A DNA stretch of 64,000 nt from Winogradskyella eckloniae (GCF_013249045.1 NZ_JABRWP010000004.1:186001-250000), one strand, 5' to 3'; positions 24,950 through 34,904 are shown, counted from the stretch's first letter. Translations and numbers: made by a program. Notes: a model not told the origin generated them from the sequence alone.

Positions 24950-25762
24950 TTATTGATTTCCTAAAATAATTGGCATTCCGCTTTCGCCAGAACCAATAAT
25001 AATGGTTTTACTATTTGGCGATTCTGACAATTTAACGGTAGCTTCAATCCCTTTATCTTGAAGGATTTTATCTGTTAAAGACGCACTTAAAATACGGTTA
25101 GCATCTGCCTTACCTTGAGCTTCAATAATAACTTTTTCGGCTTCTTTCTTTGCTGTTACTAGCCTAAATTCGTACTCTAATGATTCTTGCTCTTGTTTTA
25201 ATTTACGCTCAATAGCGTCTTTTATGGTCGTTGGTAGTTTTACATTTTCAACTAGAACACGTTTAACGTTTACAAACTGACCTTCGAGCTCGTTTCTTAC
25301 TTCTTCTAAAATTTCAAGCTCAATAATATCTCTTTTACTAGAGTATAATTGTTCTGGAGTATAACGACCAACCACACTTTTCGCTGCCGCATTAATGGCA
25401 GGATTTAATAATTCTTCAATATAATCCTCCCCTTTTGTCTGAATTAATTTTCCAAGATTTTTATATTCTGGTTCAAACCAAATAGTTCCGCTTACTGTAA
25501 TGTCTAATCCATTTACAGACAATACATTCATATTTTCTGAGATAGACTGTTGTCTTACTTTTTTTATAATCATATCATTCCAAGGAGCCACAATATGAAA
25601 ACCTTCGCCATAGGTTCTTTCTGTATTAATACCTTCGCCTAAAGGCTCAAATAAAACGCCTCCTTCTCCAGGTCCAATGGTTACTGCTGATTTTGCCACC
25701 AAAATGACGAGAATGATGATTCCGATTAAAATCGGCAATCCAACTTTAGGTAATTTTTCCAT
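24950..25762 (-). CDS. Prohibitin/SPFH-domain membrane protein
   Basis: A 270-residue protein with one N-terminal membrane helix (about residues 6-26), then an SPFH domain (GPGEGGVLFEPLGEGINTERTYGEGFHIVAPWNDMI and the DITVSGTIWFEPE strand), and a coiled-coil region (KLKQEQESLEYEFRLVTAKKEAEKVII). Prohibitin-like proteins form ring-shaped scaffolds in the inner membrane and often restrain the FtsH protease. The stop of the VWA membrane protein is 15 bases upstream, so they are probably co-transcribed. Confidence 0.9.
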   Translation of the reverse strand: MEKLPKVGLPILIGIIILVILVAKSAVTIGPGEGGVLFEPLGEGINTERTYGEGFHIVAPWNDMIIKKVRQQSISENMNVLSVNGLDITVSGTIWFEPEYKNLGKLIQTKGEDYIEELLNPAINAAAKSVVGRYTPEQLYSSKRDIIELEILEEVRNELEGQFVNVKRVLVENVKLPTTIKDAIERKLKQEQESLEYEFRLVTAKKEAEKVIIEAQGKADANRILSASLTDKILQDKGIEATVKLSESPNSKTIIIGSGESGMPIILGNQ

Positions 25763-25777
25763 GTTATTTATGTTAGT

Positions 25778-27811
25778 TTATATTAGTCCGTTGTATTTTC
25801 TAATGAACCACTCGGCAAAAAGGCTTAAAGCTATAATGCCTAGCAGATATTTCCAATCGATCAAAGGTACGATATTTTTAGTGCTTTTTTGAATGGTCGC
25901 AAAGCGCTTATCGTTAAGAAGATTATCAATTAATAATTGAGATTGATTTGCAAAATACGCTTCGCCATTGCTCTGAGACGCTAATGCTTTCAATTTGGTA
26001 ATGTCCGCGTTTAAAAACTGCTGCTCTACATTGTATTCTAAAATTTGAAAACTGCCGGAAGTTGATACCGCTTCTGAATTGTGCTTAATGGTAAAGTCAT
26101 ATAAACCTGCATCAATACCACTTAAATCTACCGTGTAATTAACATTATTCAGTAAAAGCGGTACTTCTCTAATACTGTCATCGTCTTTATGTTTTAAGAT
26201 GATACTTAGTGAAGCCGAATTATCGAACTCGAAATTCTTATTAAAATATTGTGCCGAAATTATAACATCATCATTTCCGTTGTAAAAGGATTTATAATCA
26301 ATATTAATGCGTTTTCGTTTTTTATTTGAGCTTAAATATTGAACAAGTTTATTGATAAATTCATCAAAATTATTGAAGCTATTGGTATTTAAAAACGATT
26401 GTGCTCGCCATTTCCAAAGACCTTCACCACTCAAAATAGCATGTTTTGTTCCGTTAGCTTCAAAAGTTGCAAGCATTGCATCTTCTGTAGTAATTCCGTT
26501 TACCGATTTGTATAATAAGGTTTCAAAAGGTACAGAAATTTGAAGTGTTCCAAACTCGGATTTTAATGGCGGAAAACTACTAAAATCGAGATTTTCTACG
26601 ATGAATGTTCCGTAGTTTCTGTTTAAACTCGGTTGGTAATTTTCGCTTTGATTGGTTATGTTTTGTTTGAAATAATCTTGACTCTCATTTAAGATATTCC
26701 AATTGGTGGTTTCACCAGAAATGATAAATGAATTGACTTTTTGCTCCTGTATTTCTTTTAAAACTGAATTAAATGTATTGTTTGGTTGATATAATATAAC
26801 TGATTGAAAATCATTAACTTTGTTTAAGTAATCACTTGGCTTAATTATTGAAACACTACGTTGCTCATTACTTTCTATAGATTTTTTTAGCGCTCCTAAA
26901 TCGGGATGCATTCTGTCGTAAACCAAGGCAATATTTGTTTTTTGATCTATAACTTCTACACCAAAATTCTTAGTGTTATTGACTTTGTTTTTTTCATTTT
27001 CTAAAGCCACGATTTCTACTTTATAGGTTTTTACACCAACACTATTAGCCGTTAATGCTGTAGAAATAATTTCGGATGTTTTTGTTGGACTAAATTGAAG
27101 TGCTTTTCTAAACACCACAGTGTTGCCTGCCCAAATTTTAAGTTCTGAATTTATGGCATCTACTCCACTGTAATTGACAATAACTTCAACAGGAAATTTA
27201 TTTTTTAAGTATACATAACGATTTACATTAAGTTGTTTTATACTTAAATCGGAATAGACTGTAGAATCTCCCAAAATCACGGGATAAATAGGTTGTTTTA
27301 CACGTTTAGACACGTAACTATAATCAGAACCGTAAGTTTGATTTCCGTCACTCAACACAACAATTGGTGCGGTTTGGTTAGCATATACTTCGCCAAATTG
27401 TTTTAGAGCTAAAGCTAAGTTAGATTGACGTTCATTAAATTTTAAACTATCTAAAGACGACACCGATTTTCCAAAACTATAGGTTTCAATATTAAAACGG
27501 TCTTTGAGTTTAGCATTATCTTGTAAAGCATCAAAAGTTTGCTTTGCATGGTCGGCTTGCTTTAGGTACGAAACCGATTCTGAATTATCTACTGCTAAGA
27601 CTAATGTTGGTTTCTCATCAAAATACGTAAAGGATTCAAATTTTGGATTGATGAGTAAGAGTAATATTCCAAATATAGATAAGGTTCTTAATGCTGTTAG
27701 AAGATACCTTATATTAGATTTTAATTTTGATTTATATATATATTGAAACAGCGCTAATATAAGCGCTGTAACTGCAGCAATTGCAATATATATTATGGTA
27801 ATGTTTTGCAT
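25778..27811 (-). CDS. VWA-like membrane protein
   Basis: A 677-residue protein with two N-terminal membrane helices (ITIIYIAIAAVTALILALF and a second at about residues 38-56) and a C-terminal helix (WKYLLGIIALSLFAEWF) before a short tail. After the first helices comes a von Willebrand factor A-like region: LVLAVDNSESVSYLK fits the MIDAS start and APIVVLSDGNQTYGSDY a later VWA strand. This layout resembles Bat-type proteins of Bacteroidetes. The start at 27811 (MQNITII) is preferred over 27877 because it begins at the first helix. It is upstream of the SPFH gene. Confidence 0.72.
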   Translation of the reverse strand: MQNITIIYIAIAAVTALILALFQYIYKSKLKSNIRYLLTALRTLSIFGILLLLINPKFESFTYFDEKPTLVLAVDNSESVSYLKQADHAKQTFDALQDNAKLKDRFNIETYSFGKSVSSLDSLKFNERQSNLALALKQFGEVYANQTAPIVVLSDGNQTYGSDYSYVSKRVKQPIYPVILGDSTVYSDLSIKQLNVNRYVYLKNKFPVEVIVNYSGVDAINSELKIWAGNTVVFRKALQFSPTKTSEIISTALTANSVGVKTYKVEIVALENEKNKVNNTKNFGVEVIDQKTNIALVYDRMHPDLGALKKSIESNEQRSVSIIKPSDYLNKVNDFQSVILYQPNNTFNSVLKEIQEQKVNSFIISGETTNWNILNESQDYFKQNITNQSENYQPSLNRNYGTFIVENLDFSSFPPLKSEFGTLQISVPFETLLYKSVNGITTEDAMLATFEANGTKHAILSGEGLWKWRAQSFLNTNSFNNFDEFINKLVQYLSSNKKRKRINIDYKSFYNGNDDVIISAQYFNKNFEFDNSASLSIILKHKDDDSIREVPLLLNNVNYTVDLSGIDAGLYDFTIKHNSEAVSTSGSFQILEYNVEQQFLNADITKLKALASQSNGEAYFANQSQLLIDNLLNDKRFATIQKSTKNIVPLIDWKYLLGIIALSLFAEWFIRKYNGLI

Positions 27812-27925
27812 TATTTTAACATGAATATTGAAACTAAAATACCGTTTCGTAAATCTCAAAATTACGAATAAATACAAGAAGTAATAGCAATGCTATTATA
27901 AAATACAATTCTTTAAATTGAAAAA

Positions 27926-27956
27926 GAGGATAATTTTAAAAACTATCCTCCTTTTC
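27926..27956 (-). terminator. Terminator of the DUF6515-like gene
   Basis: Arms GAGGATA (27926-27932) and TATCCTC (27944-27950), with five T following on the minus strand. It lies 40 bases beyond the stop at 27992. Confidence 0.65.
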
Positions 27957-27991
27957 TACTAATCAACCAATCAATCTAAATAAATTTCTTG

Positions 27992-28615
27992 TTATTCCAT
28001 ATCTATGATACCTACAACTTCATAAGCTCTTGTGCCATCAATTTGTATTTTTTCGTATAAGATATTCGCGAATTCGTAATAGGTTTCTCCATCTATGGTT
28101 ACTTTTTCGTAATCATCTGGTAGCTCATAAACTACAGTTCCAATTTCTGGGTCAACAACCTCATATTCATTGTTAATTTCTAAATAAAATGTTCCGTCTA
28201 CATTATAATAATTGTGCGCACCAAATCGTACTCTTTTGAAATGTGTTGGTAATGTTTTTATTCTAAAGCCAACTTTTGGAGCAATTACAATGTAACGACC
28301 TCTAGACTGTGTGTAATACTTATTATTTGCATAATAGTATGTTTGTCCGTTGTGCTTAATGGTTCTTTTGTTAGATATATTTCTTACGGAAACCACTTTT
28401 CTAGTTGGTTTTTTGTAAGTAACTTTAGTACTAGGCACTCTATTGGTAGTTGTTCTACTTGTTGTGTTTCTAGTTGTCGTTGTGCTTCTTTTAGTCGTTG
28501 CGGTTTTCTCTGTTTTCTTCGTTGCCGTAGTTCTTTTTGTTTGTGCAGTAACCGTTGTAGTAACTGCCATTATAAATAGTGAAGGCAAAAGATATTTTTT
28601 AATAATTGTTTTCAT
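27992..28615 (-). CDS. Secreted Thr-rich protein, DUF6515-like
   Basis: A 207-residue protein with a signal peptide ending near VTAQ. A low-complexity segment of Thr, Lys, Arg and Ser follows (TKRTTATKKTEKTATTKRST), then a domain with three repeats of a short beta unit: GQTYYYANNKYYTQ, AHNYYNVDGTFYLEIN and GETYYEFANILYEK. These repeats match DUF6515-type proteins, whose role is unknown. It is probably periplasmic or bound to the outer membrane, and the gene is a single transcript with its own terminator. Confidence 0.65.
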   Translation of the reverse strand: MKTIIKKYLLPSLFIMAVTTTVTAQTKRTTATKKTEKTATTKRSTTTTRNTTSRTTTNRVPSTKVTYKKPTRKVVSVRNISNKRTIKHNGQTYYYANNKYYTQSRGRYIVIAPKVGFRIKTLPTHFKRVRFGAHNYYNVDGTFYLEINNEYEVVDPEIGTVVYELPDDYEKVTIDGETYYEFANILYEKIQIDGTRAYEVVGIIDME

Positions 28616-28911
28616 GATGTTTAAGTTTTAATTGATTAAACTTTGTTTTTACTAATAAAACACTAGTGGTATTTTGTTTAGTATGGTATAAAGGTATTTG
28701 ACTTATGCGTGTTAAAAAAGGCAAATAGACGTTTAGGGGAATTTTATCTACCAATAAGCAGATTTTATAGATTCCGATAAAATCCTTAACACTATTAACC
28801 AATGTAGAATTCCATGAGCAGTACATTTTAATGAATTATTTTATTCAATAACATCTAATACTTATAGCATTCGTTTGCATTTCTTATATTTACTCCTACT
28901 AAATAAAAAAC

Positions 28912-29433
28912 ATGAAAAAGGTGCTTTCCGTTTGTGACGATGATGTATATAACAATTTATACAGAACACATGCTGAAAGCTTAAGAAACCACTTGTATTT
29001 TAAGTTTGGAAATTTGACTCAAGCAGAAGATATTGTTCAAGAGGCATTCTTAAAATTATGGGCAAAATGTAGCTCTATCATTTATGAAAAAGCAGTTGGT
29101 TTTTTATATACAGTTTCTAAAAACCTATTTATTGACACAATTAGATCAAAAAAGGTCGTTTTAAAATTTGAGAAAAACGCGATATCATCTCAAGATAATG
29201 AAGATCCTTATTTTCATTTAAGAACCAAAGAATTTCAACAAAAATTAGAAGCTACTATTTCTGCTTTACCAGAAAAACAACGTGAGGCTTTTTTACTAAA
29301 CAGAATAGAAAAACTTACCTTTAAGGAAATAGCAATAAAATTAGATATTAGTCAAACTGCAGTTGAAAAGCGAATTGCAAATGCACTGATAAAACTTAAA
29401 GAACTAACCGAATTAGAAAAACGAAGCATATAA
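28912..29433 (+). CDS. ECF (FecI-like) RNA polymerase sigma factor
   Basis: A 173-residue sigma-70 family ECF factor. Region 2 is clear (FKFGNLTQAEDIVQEAFLKL, then FLYTVSKNLFIDTIRSKK), and region 4 ends in a helix-turn-helix (EKLTFKEIAIKLDISQTAVEKRI). It is followed 56 bases later by a FecR gene and a TonB-dependent receptor gene, the FecI-FecR-FecA arrangement. It is expected to direct transcription of the receptor gene and possibly the haloperoxidase gene in response to a substrate bound outside. Confidence 0.93.
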   Translation: MKKVLSVCDDDVYNNLYRTHAESLRNHLYFKFGNLTQAEDIVQEAFLKLWAKCSSIIYEKAVGFLYTVSKNLFIDTIRSKKVVLKFEKNAISSQDNEDPYFHLRTKEFQQKLEATISALPEKQREAFLLNRIEKLTFKEIAIKLDISQTAVEKRIANALIKLKELTELEKRSI

Positions 29434-29489
29434 GGTTGGGTAAAATAACCTTGTACACGTATAGAAATTGAAAAGAAAAAACAGGAATC

Positions 29490-30413
29490 GTGGATAATAA
29501 ATTTACTAAAGATAATTTAATCGCACGCTGGTTAGAAAATCGGTTAAATGACGATGAAAAAAAAGCTTTGGAAGATTCTGGAGAATTAGACGCTCTAAAA
29601 GTGGTTGTAGGAGATATTGATACATGGAAAGTTGAAAAAATGGATGTTGAAAAAGGGCTGAATGCTCTAAATGAACGAAAAGCACAAACAATTTCTATAA
29701 CACCAACTCAAAGTAAAAAATCATCGTTTTGGCTAAGCATAGCAGCAAGTGTTCTACTATTATTGAGTTCTGGATATATTGTATTTAACTATTTTTCTAA
29801 CCAAACCATTACCATAACAACGGCTATCGCAGAAAACAAAAGTATATCCTTACCCGATGGTTCTATTGTAAAATTGGATGCGCTTTCTCGTATCTCTTAT
29901 AATGAAAAAGATTGGGATGAAAATAGAACGATTCAATTAAATGGACAGGCCTATTTTGATGTGACATCAGGAAACACTTTTATAGTACAGACTAATAACG
30001 GTAACATAACCGTTTTAGGTACTGAATTTAATGTACACACCGAAGAACAAATTTTTGAGGTCACTTGTTATGAAGGAAAAGTAAAAGTGGTTTATAAAAC
30101 CGATGAAGAGCTACTAACGCAAGGTCAATCTGTACATGTAAAAGATAGTAGATTAATTAATAAAAAGCACACGTCACTATTACCAGAATGGCTCGAAGGC
30201 TATAGTAAATACAATAATGTAAATTTATTGACAATAATAAAAGACTTAGAGAAATATTACCCAACAACGATCAATTTGCCTAAGCCATACCATAATTTAC
30301 AATTTACGGGTTCTATAACGCACTCGGATTTTAATGCTGCGATAGAAACATTATTTACTGCCATGGAAATAAAATACTCAGTGAGTGATAATAACTCAGT
30401 AACCTTTAATTAG
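29490..30413 (+). CDS. FecR-family anti-sigma factor
   Basis: A 307-residue protein starting at GTG. The N-terminal cytoplasmic part (about 1-75) would bind the sigma factor. One membrane helix follows (SSFWLSIAASVLLLLSSGYIVF, about residues 72-95), then a periplasmic FecR domain (SLPDGSIVKLDALSRISYNE, QTNNGNITVLGTEFNVHTEE) and a C-terminal DUF4974-like region (NVNLLTIIKDLEKYYP). It passes the signal from the receptor to the sigma factor. Its stop lies 3 bases before the receptor start. Confidence 0.93.
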   Translation: MDNKFTKDNLIARWLENRLNDDEKKALEDSGELDALKVVVGDIDTWKVEKMDVEKGLNALNERKAQTISITPTQSKKSSFWLSIAASVLLLLSSGYIVFNYFSNQTITITTAIAENKSISLPDGSIVKLDALSRISYNEKDWDENRTIQLNGQAYFDVTSGNTFIVQTNNGNITVLGTEFNVHTEEQIFEVTCYEGKVKVVYKTDEELLTQGQSVHVKDSRLINKKHTSLLPEWLEGYSKYNNVNLLTIIKDLEKYYPTTINLPKPYHNLQFTGSITHSDFNAAIETLFTAMEIKYSVSDNNSVTFN

Positions 30414-30416
30414 CCT

Positions 30417-32876
30417 ATGATTTACAGGTTCAACGTTCTGAAATTAATGGTTTTGCTCACGTGGCTTTGTTCGATCTGCATTGGAAAAGCACAAACAAAG
30501 AAAGGTATTAAACTATCTGATAAATTATTGGAGCTCGAAGAAAAATATGATATTAATTTTTCATTTAATCATACATTTTTTGAAGCCATTCTATTAAAAA
30601 ACGACCTCAATTGTGAAAGTTTATCTTCGTGTTTAAATCAAATTGAAAGTGTAGTTCCTGTCCGTTTTGAAACCAAGGATACTTTAAATTACATGGTTAC
30701 ACCTAGACGGAATACGGTTAGTTTTAAGATTTTGGAACAAGATACAGATGAACCAATTTCTGCTGTGATTTATCAAATCAATAATTCAAAAAGAATAAAC
30801 ATAGATGCTATTAACGATGTATTTACACTAAAAAATGTATTTCCGTTAGATTCTATTCATTTACATTCTGGTTTTCATGAAACCATAAGCATTCAGGCGA
30901 ATGACTTACAAAAAGCAGGTGTGTTGAAATTTCACAAACAGCAATTTCATTTAAATGGAATTCTACTCACTAGTTATTTAACTGAAGGTATTGATGCTAG
31001 AATTAGCGATCATGGACTACAAATTAATACGGAGTCCTTGGGATTATTAGCAGGTGAAACAGATGGCGACATTTATAATGTTTTAAACAATATTCCTGGT
31101 ATTCATTCGCCTAGTGGTAAATCTGGAAATCTCAATTTTAGAGGAAATACTTATGATCAAAATTTAATACAAATAGACGCTATTCCTATTTATCATTCCG
31201 GACACTTTTTAGGAGCAATTTCCCCTTATAATGCATCAGTTATCAATACAATAGAAGTACAACGGAATATGCTGCCTGCAAAATTTGGTGGTCGTGTTGG
31301 AGGTCTTATTGATATGCGAACAAGTAATAAAATTGTGGATAGCACACAATATGAAATAGCTCTAAATTCTTTATTTATTGGTGCAACAGTAAAAACAAAA
31401 CTTATAGAAGACAAGCTATCTCTTATTGCTGCAGTTAGAACTAGTTATCCTGGATTTAAGTCGCCAAAATTACAAGCCATTTCAGAACTTATTTTTCAAG
31501 GTAGTCGCTTAGAGTCTGTAGCAGATCAAATTAATAGTTCTGATGACTTTGATTTTGGTTTTTTAGATATGAACGCTAATTTAAATTATAAAATTAATGA
31601 TAAGCATACAGCAACTTTAAGCTTTATAAACATTCAAAACGACCTATCTGCAGAAATAAAAAGTAATGATAATTCTAACGAAACTGATTTTAGAGATTTA
31701 GAATTAGATAATTGGGGAATTACTGGTGAATGGCGAGCAGATTTTTCTAAAAAATGGTCTACAGAATTAAGATTTAGCACGTCTAATATGCACTTATTTA
31801 GCGTAAGTCAAGGTTTTGTTTTGGACCAAAGAAACAGTTTACAACAATATGATAATACCATTACAGACACTAGACTAATTACTGAGGCCAACTTTAAACC
31901 CAATTCAAATTTATTATTTGAAGCCGGATATACTTTAACGAAGCATTCCTTGATTAGCAAAGCCGTAGAACAAGAAACTAGCATAGACTCTAGACGCGAC
32001 CAAAAAGCTACAATACATTCGTCTTATGTCTCTTTGGAGAAAAATTGGAATGACCAATTGATAGTAAATTTTGGGTTTCGAAACAACTACTACTCGCCTA
32101 CACATCGCTTATATATTAACCCAAGGTTTTCTGCCAGTTTTGCTATAAGTAAAAAGACATATTTTAAAACCTCTTTAGGACGATCTAATCAGTTTATTCA
32201 AAAAAAGTTTACAAACGATTTTGATGATTTTAATATCACAAACCAACTTTGGTATTTACCTAATAAAGAAATATCAACACTAATAGGCACACAAGCGATG
32301 ATAGGCGCAGTTTACGACAATACTAAATGGCTTATAGACATAGAATTATACAATAAAAAAACAAATAATATTACAAATAAAATAGAGGATTTACATGGTA
32401 GTTTAAAAAGTGTTGGTGCAAATGTTTTTGTAAAAAAAAGATGGAAAAACCTAGAAACATGGGTTAGTTATGCATTGAGTAAAACCGAAACAAATTTCAA
32501 TTCTATTTCAACAGATGCTTTTTTTGACCAAGAACATCTTTTCAATATCACAACATTATTAAATATAGAAAAATGGAAATTTGCTTTAACGTGGTCTTAT
32601 TTCTCTGGTATGCCAGTTATATATCCTGATGAAAATGATACAACTTCAATTGATGCAATCTATACAGATCGCTTTGACCCCTTACATCAACTCGATTTTT
32701 CGTCTTCTTATACTTTTTATAATACAACTAATCGTTTAAAAACAGTTATTGGTTTATCAATACTTAATTTATATAACCAAGATAATACTGTAAATATTTT
32801 TCAAAATACTTCAGAGAGCACATACAGAAAGACCAGTAAATTTGCTCCAAACCTTCAAGTAAATTTCTTTTTTTAA
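30417..32876 (+). CDS. TonB-dependent outer-membrane receptor with STN signalling domain
   Basis: An 819-residue outer-membrane receptor. Signal peptide (to about residue 25, IGKAQ), then an STN-type N-terminal domain (LLELEEKYDINFSFNHTFF), a short carboxypeptidase-regulatory-like stretch, the plug (NVLNNIPGIHSPSGKSGNLNFRGN, about residues 215-310) and a beta barrel ending in FFF. The STN domain marks it as a transducer type, which talks to FecR. The ligand is unknown; the downstream haloperoxidase hints at a halide- or vanadate-related or organic substrate, but this is inference. Confidence 0.92.
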   Translation: MIYRFNVLKLMVLLTWLCSICIGKAQTKKGIKLSDKLLELEEKYDINFSFNHTFFEAILLKNDLNCESLSSCLNQIESVVPVRFETKDTLNYMVTPRRNTVSFKILEQDTDEPISAVIYQINNSKRINIDAINDVFTLKNVFPLDSIHLHSGFHETISIQANDLQKAGVLKFHKQQFHLNGILLTSYLTEGIDARISDHGLQINTESLGLLAGETDGDIYNVLNNIPGIHSPSGKSGNLNFRGNTYDQNLIQIDAIPIYHSGHFLGAISPYNASVINTIEVQRNMLPAKFGGRVGGLIDMRTSNKIVDSTQYEIALNSLFIGATVKTKLIEDKLSLIAAVRTSYPGFKSPKLQAISELIFQGSRLESVADQINSSDDFDFGFLDMNANLNYKINDKHTATLSFINIQNDLSAEIKSNDNSNETDFRDLELDNWGITGEWRADFSKKWSTELRFSTSNMHLFSVSQGFVLDQRNSLQQYDNTITDTRLITEANFKPNSNLLFEAGYTLTKHSLISKAVEQETSIDSRRDQKATIHSSYVSLEKNWNDQLIVNFGFRNNYYSPTHRLYINPRFSASFAISKKTYFKTSLGRSNQFIQKKFTNDFDDFNITNQLWYLPNKEISTLIGTQAMIGAVYDNTKWLIDIELYNKKTNNITNKIEDLHGSLKSVGANVFVKKRWKNLETWVSYALSKTETNFNSISTDAFFDQEHLFNITTLLNIEKWKFALTWSYFSGMPVIYPDENDTTSIDAIYTDRFDPLHQLDFSSSYTFYNTTNRLKTVIGLSILNLYNQDNTVNIFQNTSESTYRKTSKFAPNLQVNFFF

Positions 32877-33104
32877 AAAAATATCTAATTAAATTCTATA
32901 GCATTTTTCTTAATGTTTATAGGTGATTCAATCAATTATTCTATAAAAAAATTAAAAATAATTTTTTTTTTTGAAGCAAGGGTTGGGTAATAATAGATGC
33001 TTTACGTATTACATAAAAACACATACAGTTCAATACGAGCTGAAAATGTAAAAACGTAATATTTATGAACCCAAATTAAATACTATGTGGTATTTAATTA
33101 AAAA

Positions 33105-34529
33105 ATGACAACAATGAAGACAACGAACTTAAAATTTATTCTAATCTTATGTATGATTATTACTGTATTTCAATCTTGTAGTACAGATGAAGCGACAGAA
33201 AACTTTGATGAAGATGTTTCTGATGATTTTTCTGAAATTGAAGTAACAAATAATACCACTAGTTTAATAGTTGGTTGGAACGACCTTTGGGTATCCTTAG
33301 ATCAATATACTGTAAATATGAGACCAAATATTGTGACACGAGCATTGGCTTATATTCACTTAACAGCCTATGAAACTGCGGTTCCATACATGGATGATTA
33401 TTCGTCTAATACCAATAGAATAAACAACTTAAATATTAACAATAATTTTTTAGAAGATAATGTTGATATGAATTTGGCTTTAAATACAGCATATGCCTTA
33501 GCTATAGATCATTTTATGCATAGTTTAGAAGGTGGACAAAGACAAAGAATAACGGCTTTTGAAACTTTAATGGAAAATGAGCTAACTGAAGGATTAACCA
33601 ATGTAGAAATTGCTAATTCGCAACGTTGGGGAACACATGTAGCACAGCGCGTTATTGCATATGCAGAATCAGATAGAGATGCCGAGGAACAAATTATAGA
33701 CCAAACTCCAAGTGATTATATTGCACCAGAAGGTTTAGGTCTTTGGGAAGCTGCCGAAAACGAAGCCGCTTGGTTTCCATACTGGAGAGAAGTAAGAACG
33801 TTTGCCTTAAGCCCTCAACAATCTAGCAGTGTTAATTTCAATTCAGTTTTGCAGCATAGTAGTAATCCGTCTAGTAATTATTATCAGCAAATGAATACTG
33901 TATATGTTTCAACGACTAATGCAGCCGCAACTAATAATGAAGATTTATGGATTGCAGAATTTTGGGCCGATGATGTAGAAGGTTTAATGATTAGTCCTCC
34001 AGGAAGACATATTTCTATTGCAAATCAGTTAATAGAACAATATGATTTAGATTTTGACCAAACTTTAGAGCTCTTATTACGCTTAGGATTTGCTTTAAAT
34101 GATGCAGCAGTTTCTGCTTGGGATGATAAATACACTTATAATATAGAGCGACCAAGTCACTACATAAAAGAGTATATAGATGAAGATTTTACAACTAATT
34201 TATCACGTTTTATTAGTGGCTCAAATCCTGCTTTTCCAAGTTACCCTTCTGGTCATGCCACTTTTGCTGGTGTAGCTGCTGGTGTTTTTATTGACTTTTT
34301 CGGGACTGATACAATTAGTTTTACAGATAGAACTTACAGTGATTTTGGCAATACAACATTCAATGGTACAGCTAGAAGTTTTACGTCTTTTAGTGAAATG
34401 GCTTATGAAAACGCTTATTCACGAGTTCCTTTAGGTGTGCATATAGAACAAGACGCTATTGAAGGTTTACGTTTAGGATATGAAATTTCAGATGCTGTAA
34501 ATAGTATTAATTTACGAAATAGAAATTAA
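33105..34529 (+). CDS. Vanadium-dependent haloperoxidase family lipoprotein
   Basis: A 474-residue protein (471 if ATG 33114 is used) with a lipoprotein signal (ILILCMIITVFQSC). The PAP2/haloperoxidase active site is complete: Lys and Arg in KYTYNIERPSHY (about residue 340), PSYPSGHAT (about 380), and Arg and His in SRVPLGVHIEQD (about 440). Vanadium haloperoxidases oxidise halides with peroxide, and marine flavobacteria have such iodo- or bromoperoxidases. PAP2 phosphatases share the fold, so activity is not certain. It lies downstream of an ECF/FecR/TonB set with a 228-base gap. Confidence 0.87.
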   Translation: MTTMKTTNLKFILILCMIITVFQSCSTDEATENFDEDVSDDFSEIEVTNNTTSLIVGWNDLWVSLDQYTVNMRPNIVTRALAYIHLTAYETAVPYMDDYSSNTNRINNLNINNNFLEDNVDMNLALNTAYALAIDHFMHSLEGGQRQRITAFETLMENELTEGLTNVEIANSQRWGTHVAQRVIAYAESDRDAEEQIIDQTPSDYIAPEGLGLWEAAENEAAWFPYWREVRTFALSPQQSSSVNFNSVLQHSSNPSSNYYQQMNTVYVSTTNAAATNNEDLWIAEFWADDVEGLMISPPGRHISIANQLIEQYDLDFDQTLELLLRLGFALNDAAVSAWDDKYTYNIERPSHYIKEYIDEDFTTNLSRFISGSNPAFPSYPSGHATFAGVAAGVFIDFFGTDTISFTDRTYSDFGNTTFNGTARSFTSFSEMAYENAYSRVPLGVHIEQDAIEGLRLGYEISDAVNSINLRNRN

Positions 34530-34550
34530 AATTTTAGCTAAGTTTTAAAT

Positions 34551-34585
34551 AAAAAAGCATACATCTAAATGTATGCTTTTTTTTA
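34551..34585. terminator. Bidirectional terminator
   Basis: GCATACAT (34557-34564) and ATGTATGC (34569-34576) around CTAA, with six A before and eight T after. It serves the haloperoxidase gene and the convergent EF-hand lipoprotein gene. Confidence 0.85.
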
Positions 34586-34604
34586 ATTAAGGGTTAATTG
34601 TCTA

Positions 34605-34904
34605 TTATTTTAATAAACCTAACAAACCTGTTAATTCAGTTAAGTTTAAGCTAGAGTTACTATCTGTATCTAATACATTAAAATTATCAGCAACAGAACC
34701 TATTGCTTCAGTTGAGCTTATAGCTTCATCTTTATTAGTGTCTAATAAACCAAAAAGTGTTGTGATTTGTTGCACTGTTGAATTAGAGCTTAATGAACTC
34801 AATAATGTAGCAGCATCTGAAAGATTAGACGTGTTTACATTTTTTACACTGTCACAACTAAACAAAGTCATTACTACAGCTAATGATAGTATTATTTTTT
34901 TCAT
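34605..34904 (-). CDS. EF-hand-like small lipoprotein
   Basis: A 99-residue lipoprotein starting at 34904 (MKKIILSLAVVMTLFSC, Cys17 lipobox). The C-terminal half has two EF-hand-like loops, DTNKDEAISSTEAI and DTDSNSSLNLTELT, with Asp/Asn at the usual loop positions, so calcium binding is plausible. The longer start at 34928 adds a tail before the signal peptide and is unlikely. Convergent with the haloperoxidase gene and sharing its terminator. Confidence 0.75.
   Translation of the reverse strand: MKKIILSLAVVMTLFSCDSVKNVNTSNLSDAATLLSSLSSNSTVQQITTLFGLLDTNKDEAISSTEAIGSVADNFNVLDTDSNSSLNLTELTGLLGLLK

Noticed and set aside
28343..28631. Cysteine- or valine-rich plus-strand frames opposite the DUF6515-like gene
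   Set aside because: They are the mirror of the Thr/Lys-rich coding repeats on the minus strand.
28616..28911. Promoter elements for the ECF sigma gene
   Set aside because: No TAnnTTTG with a correctly spaced TTTG could be found; only AT-rich sequence is seen.
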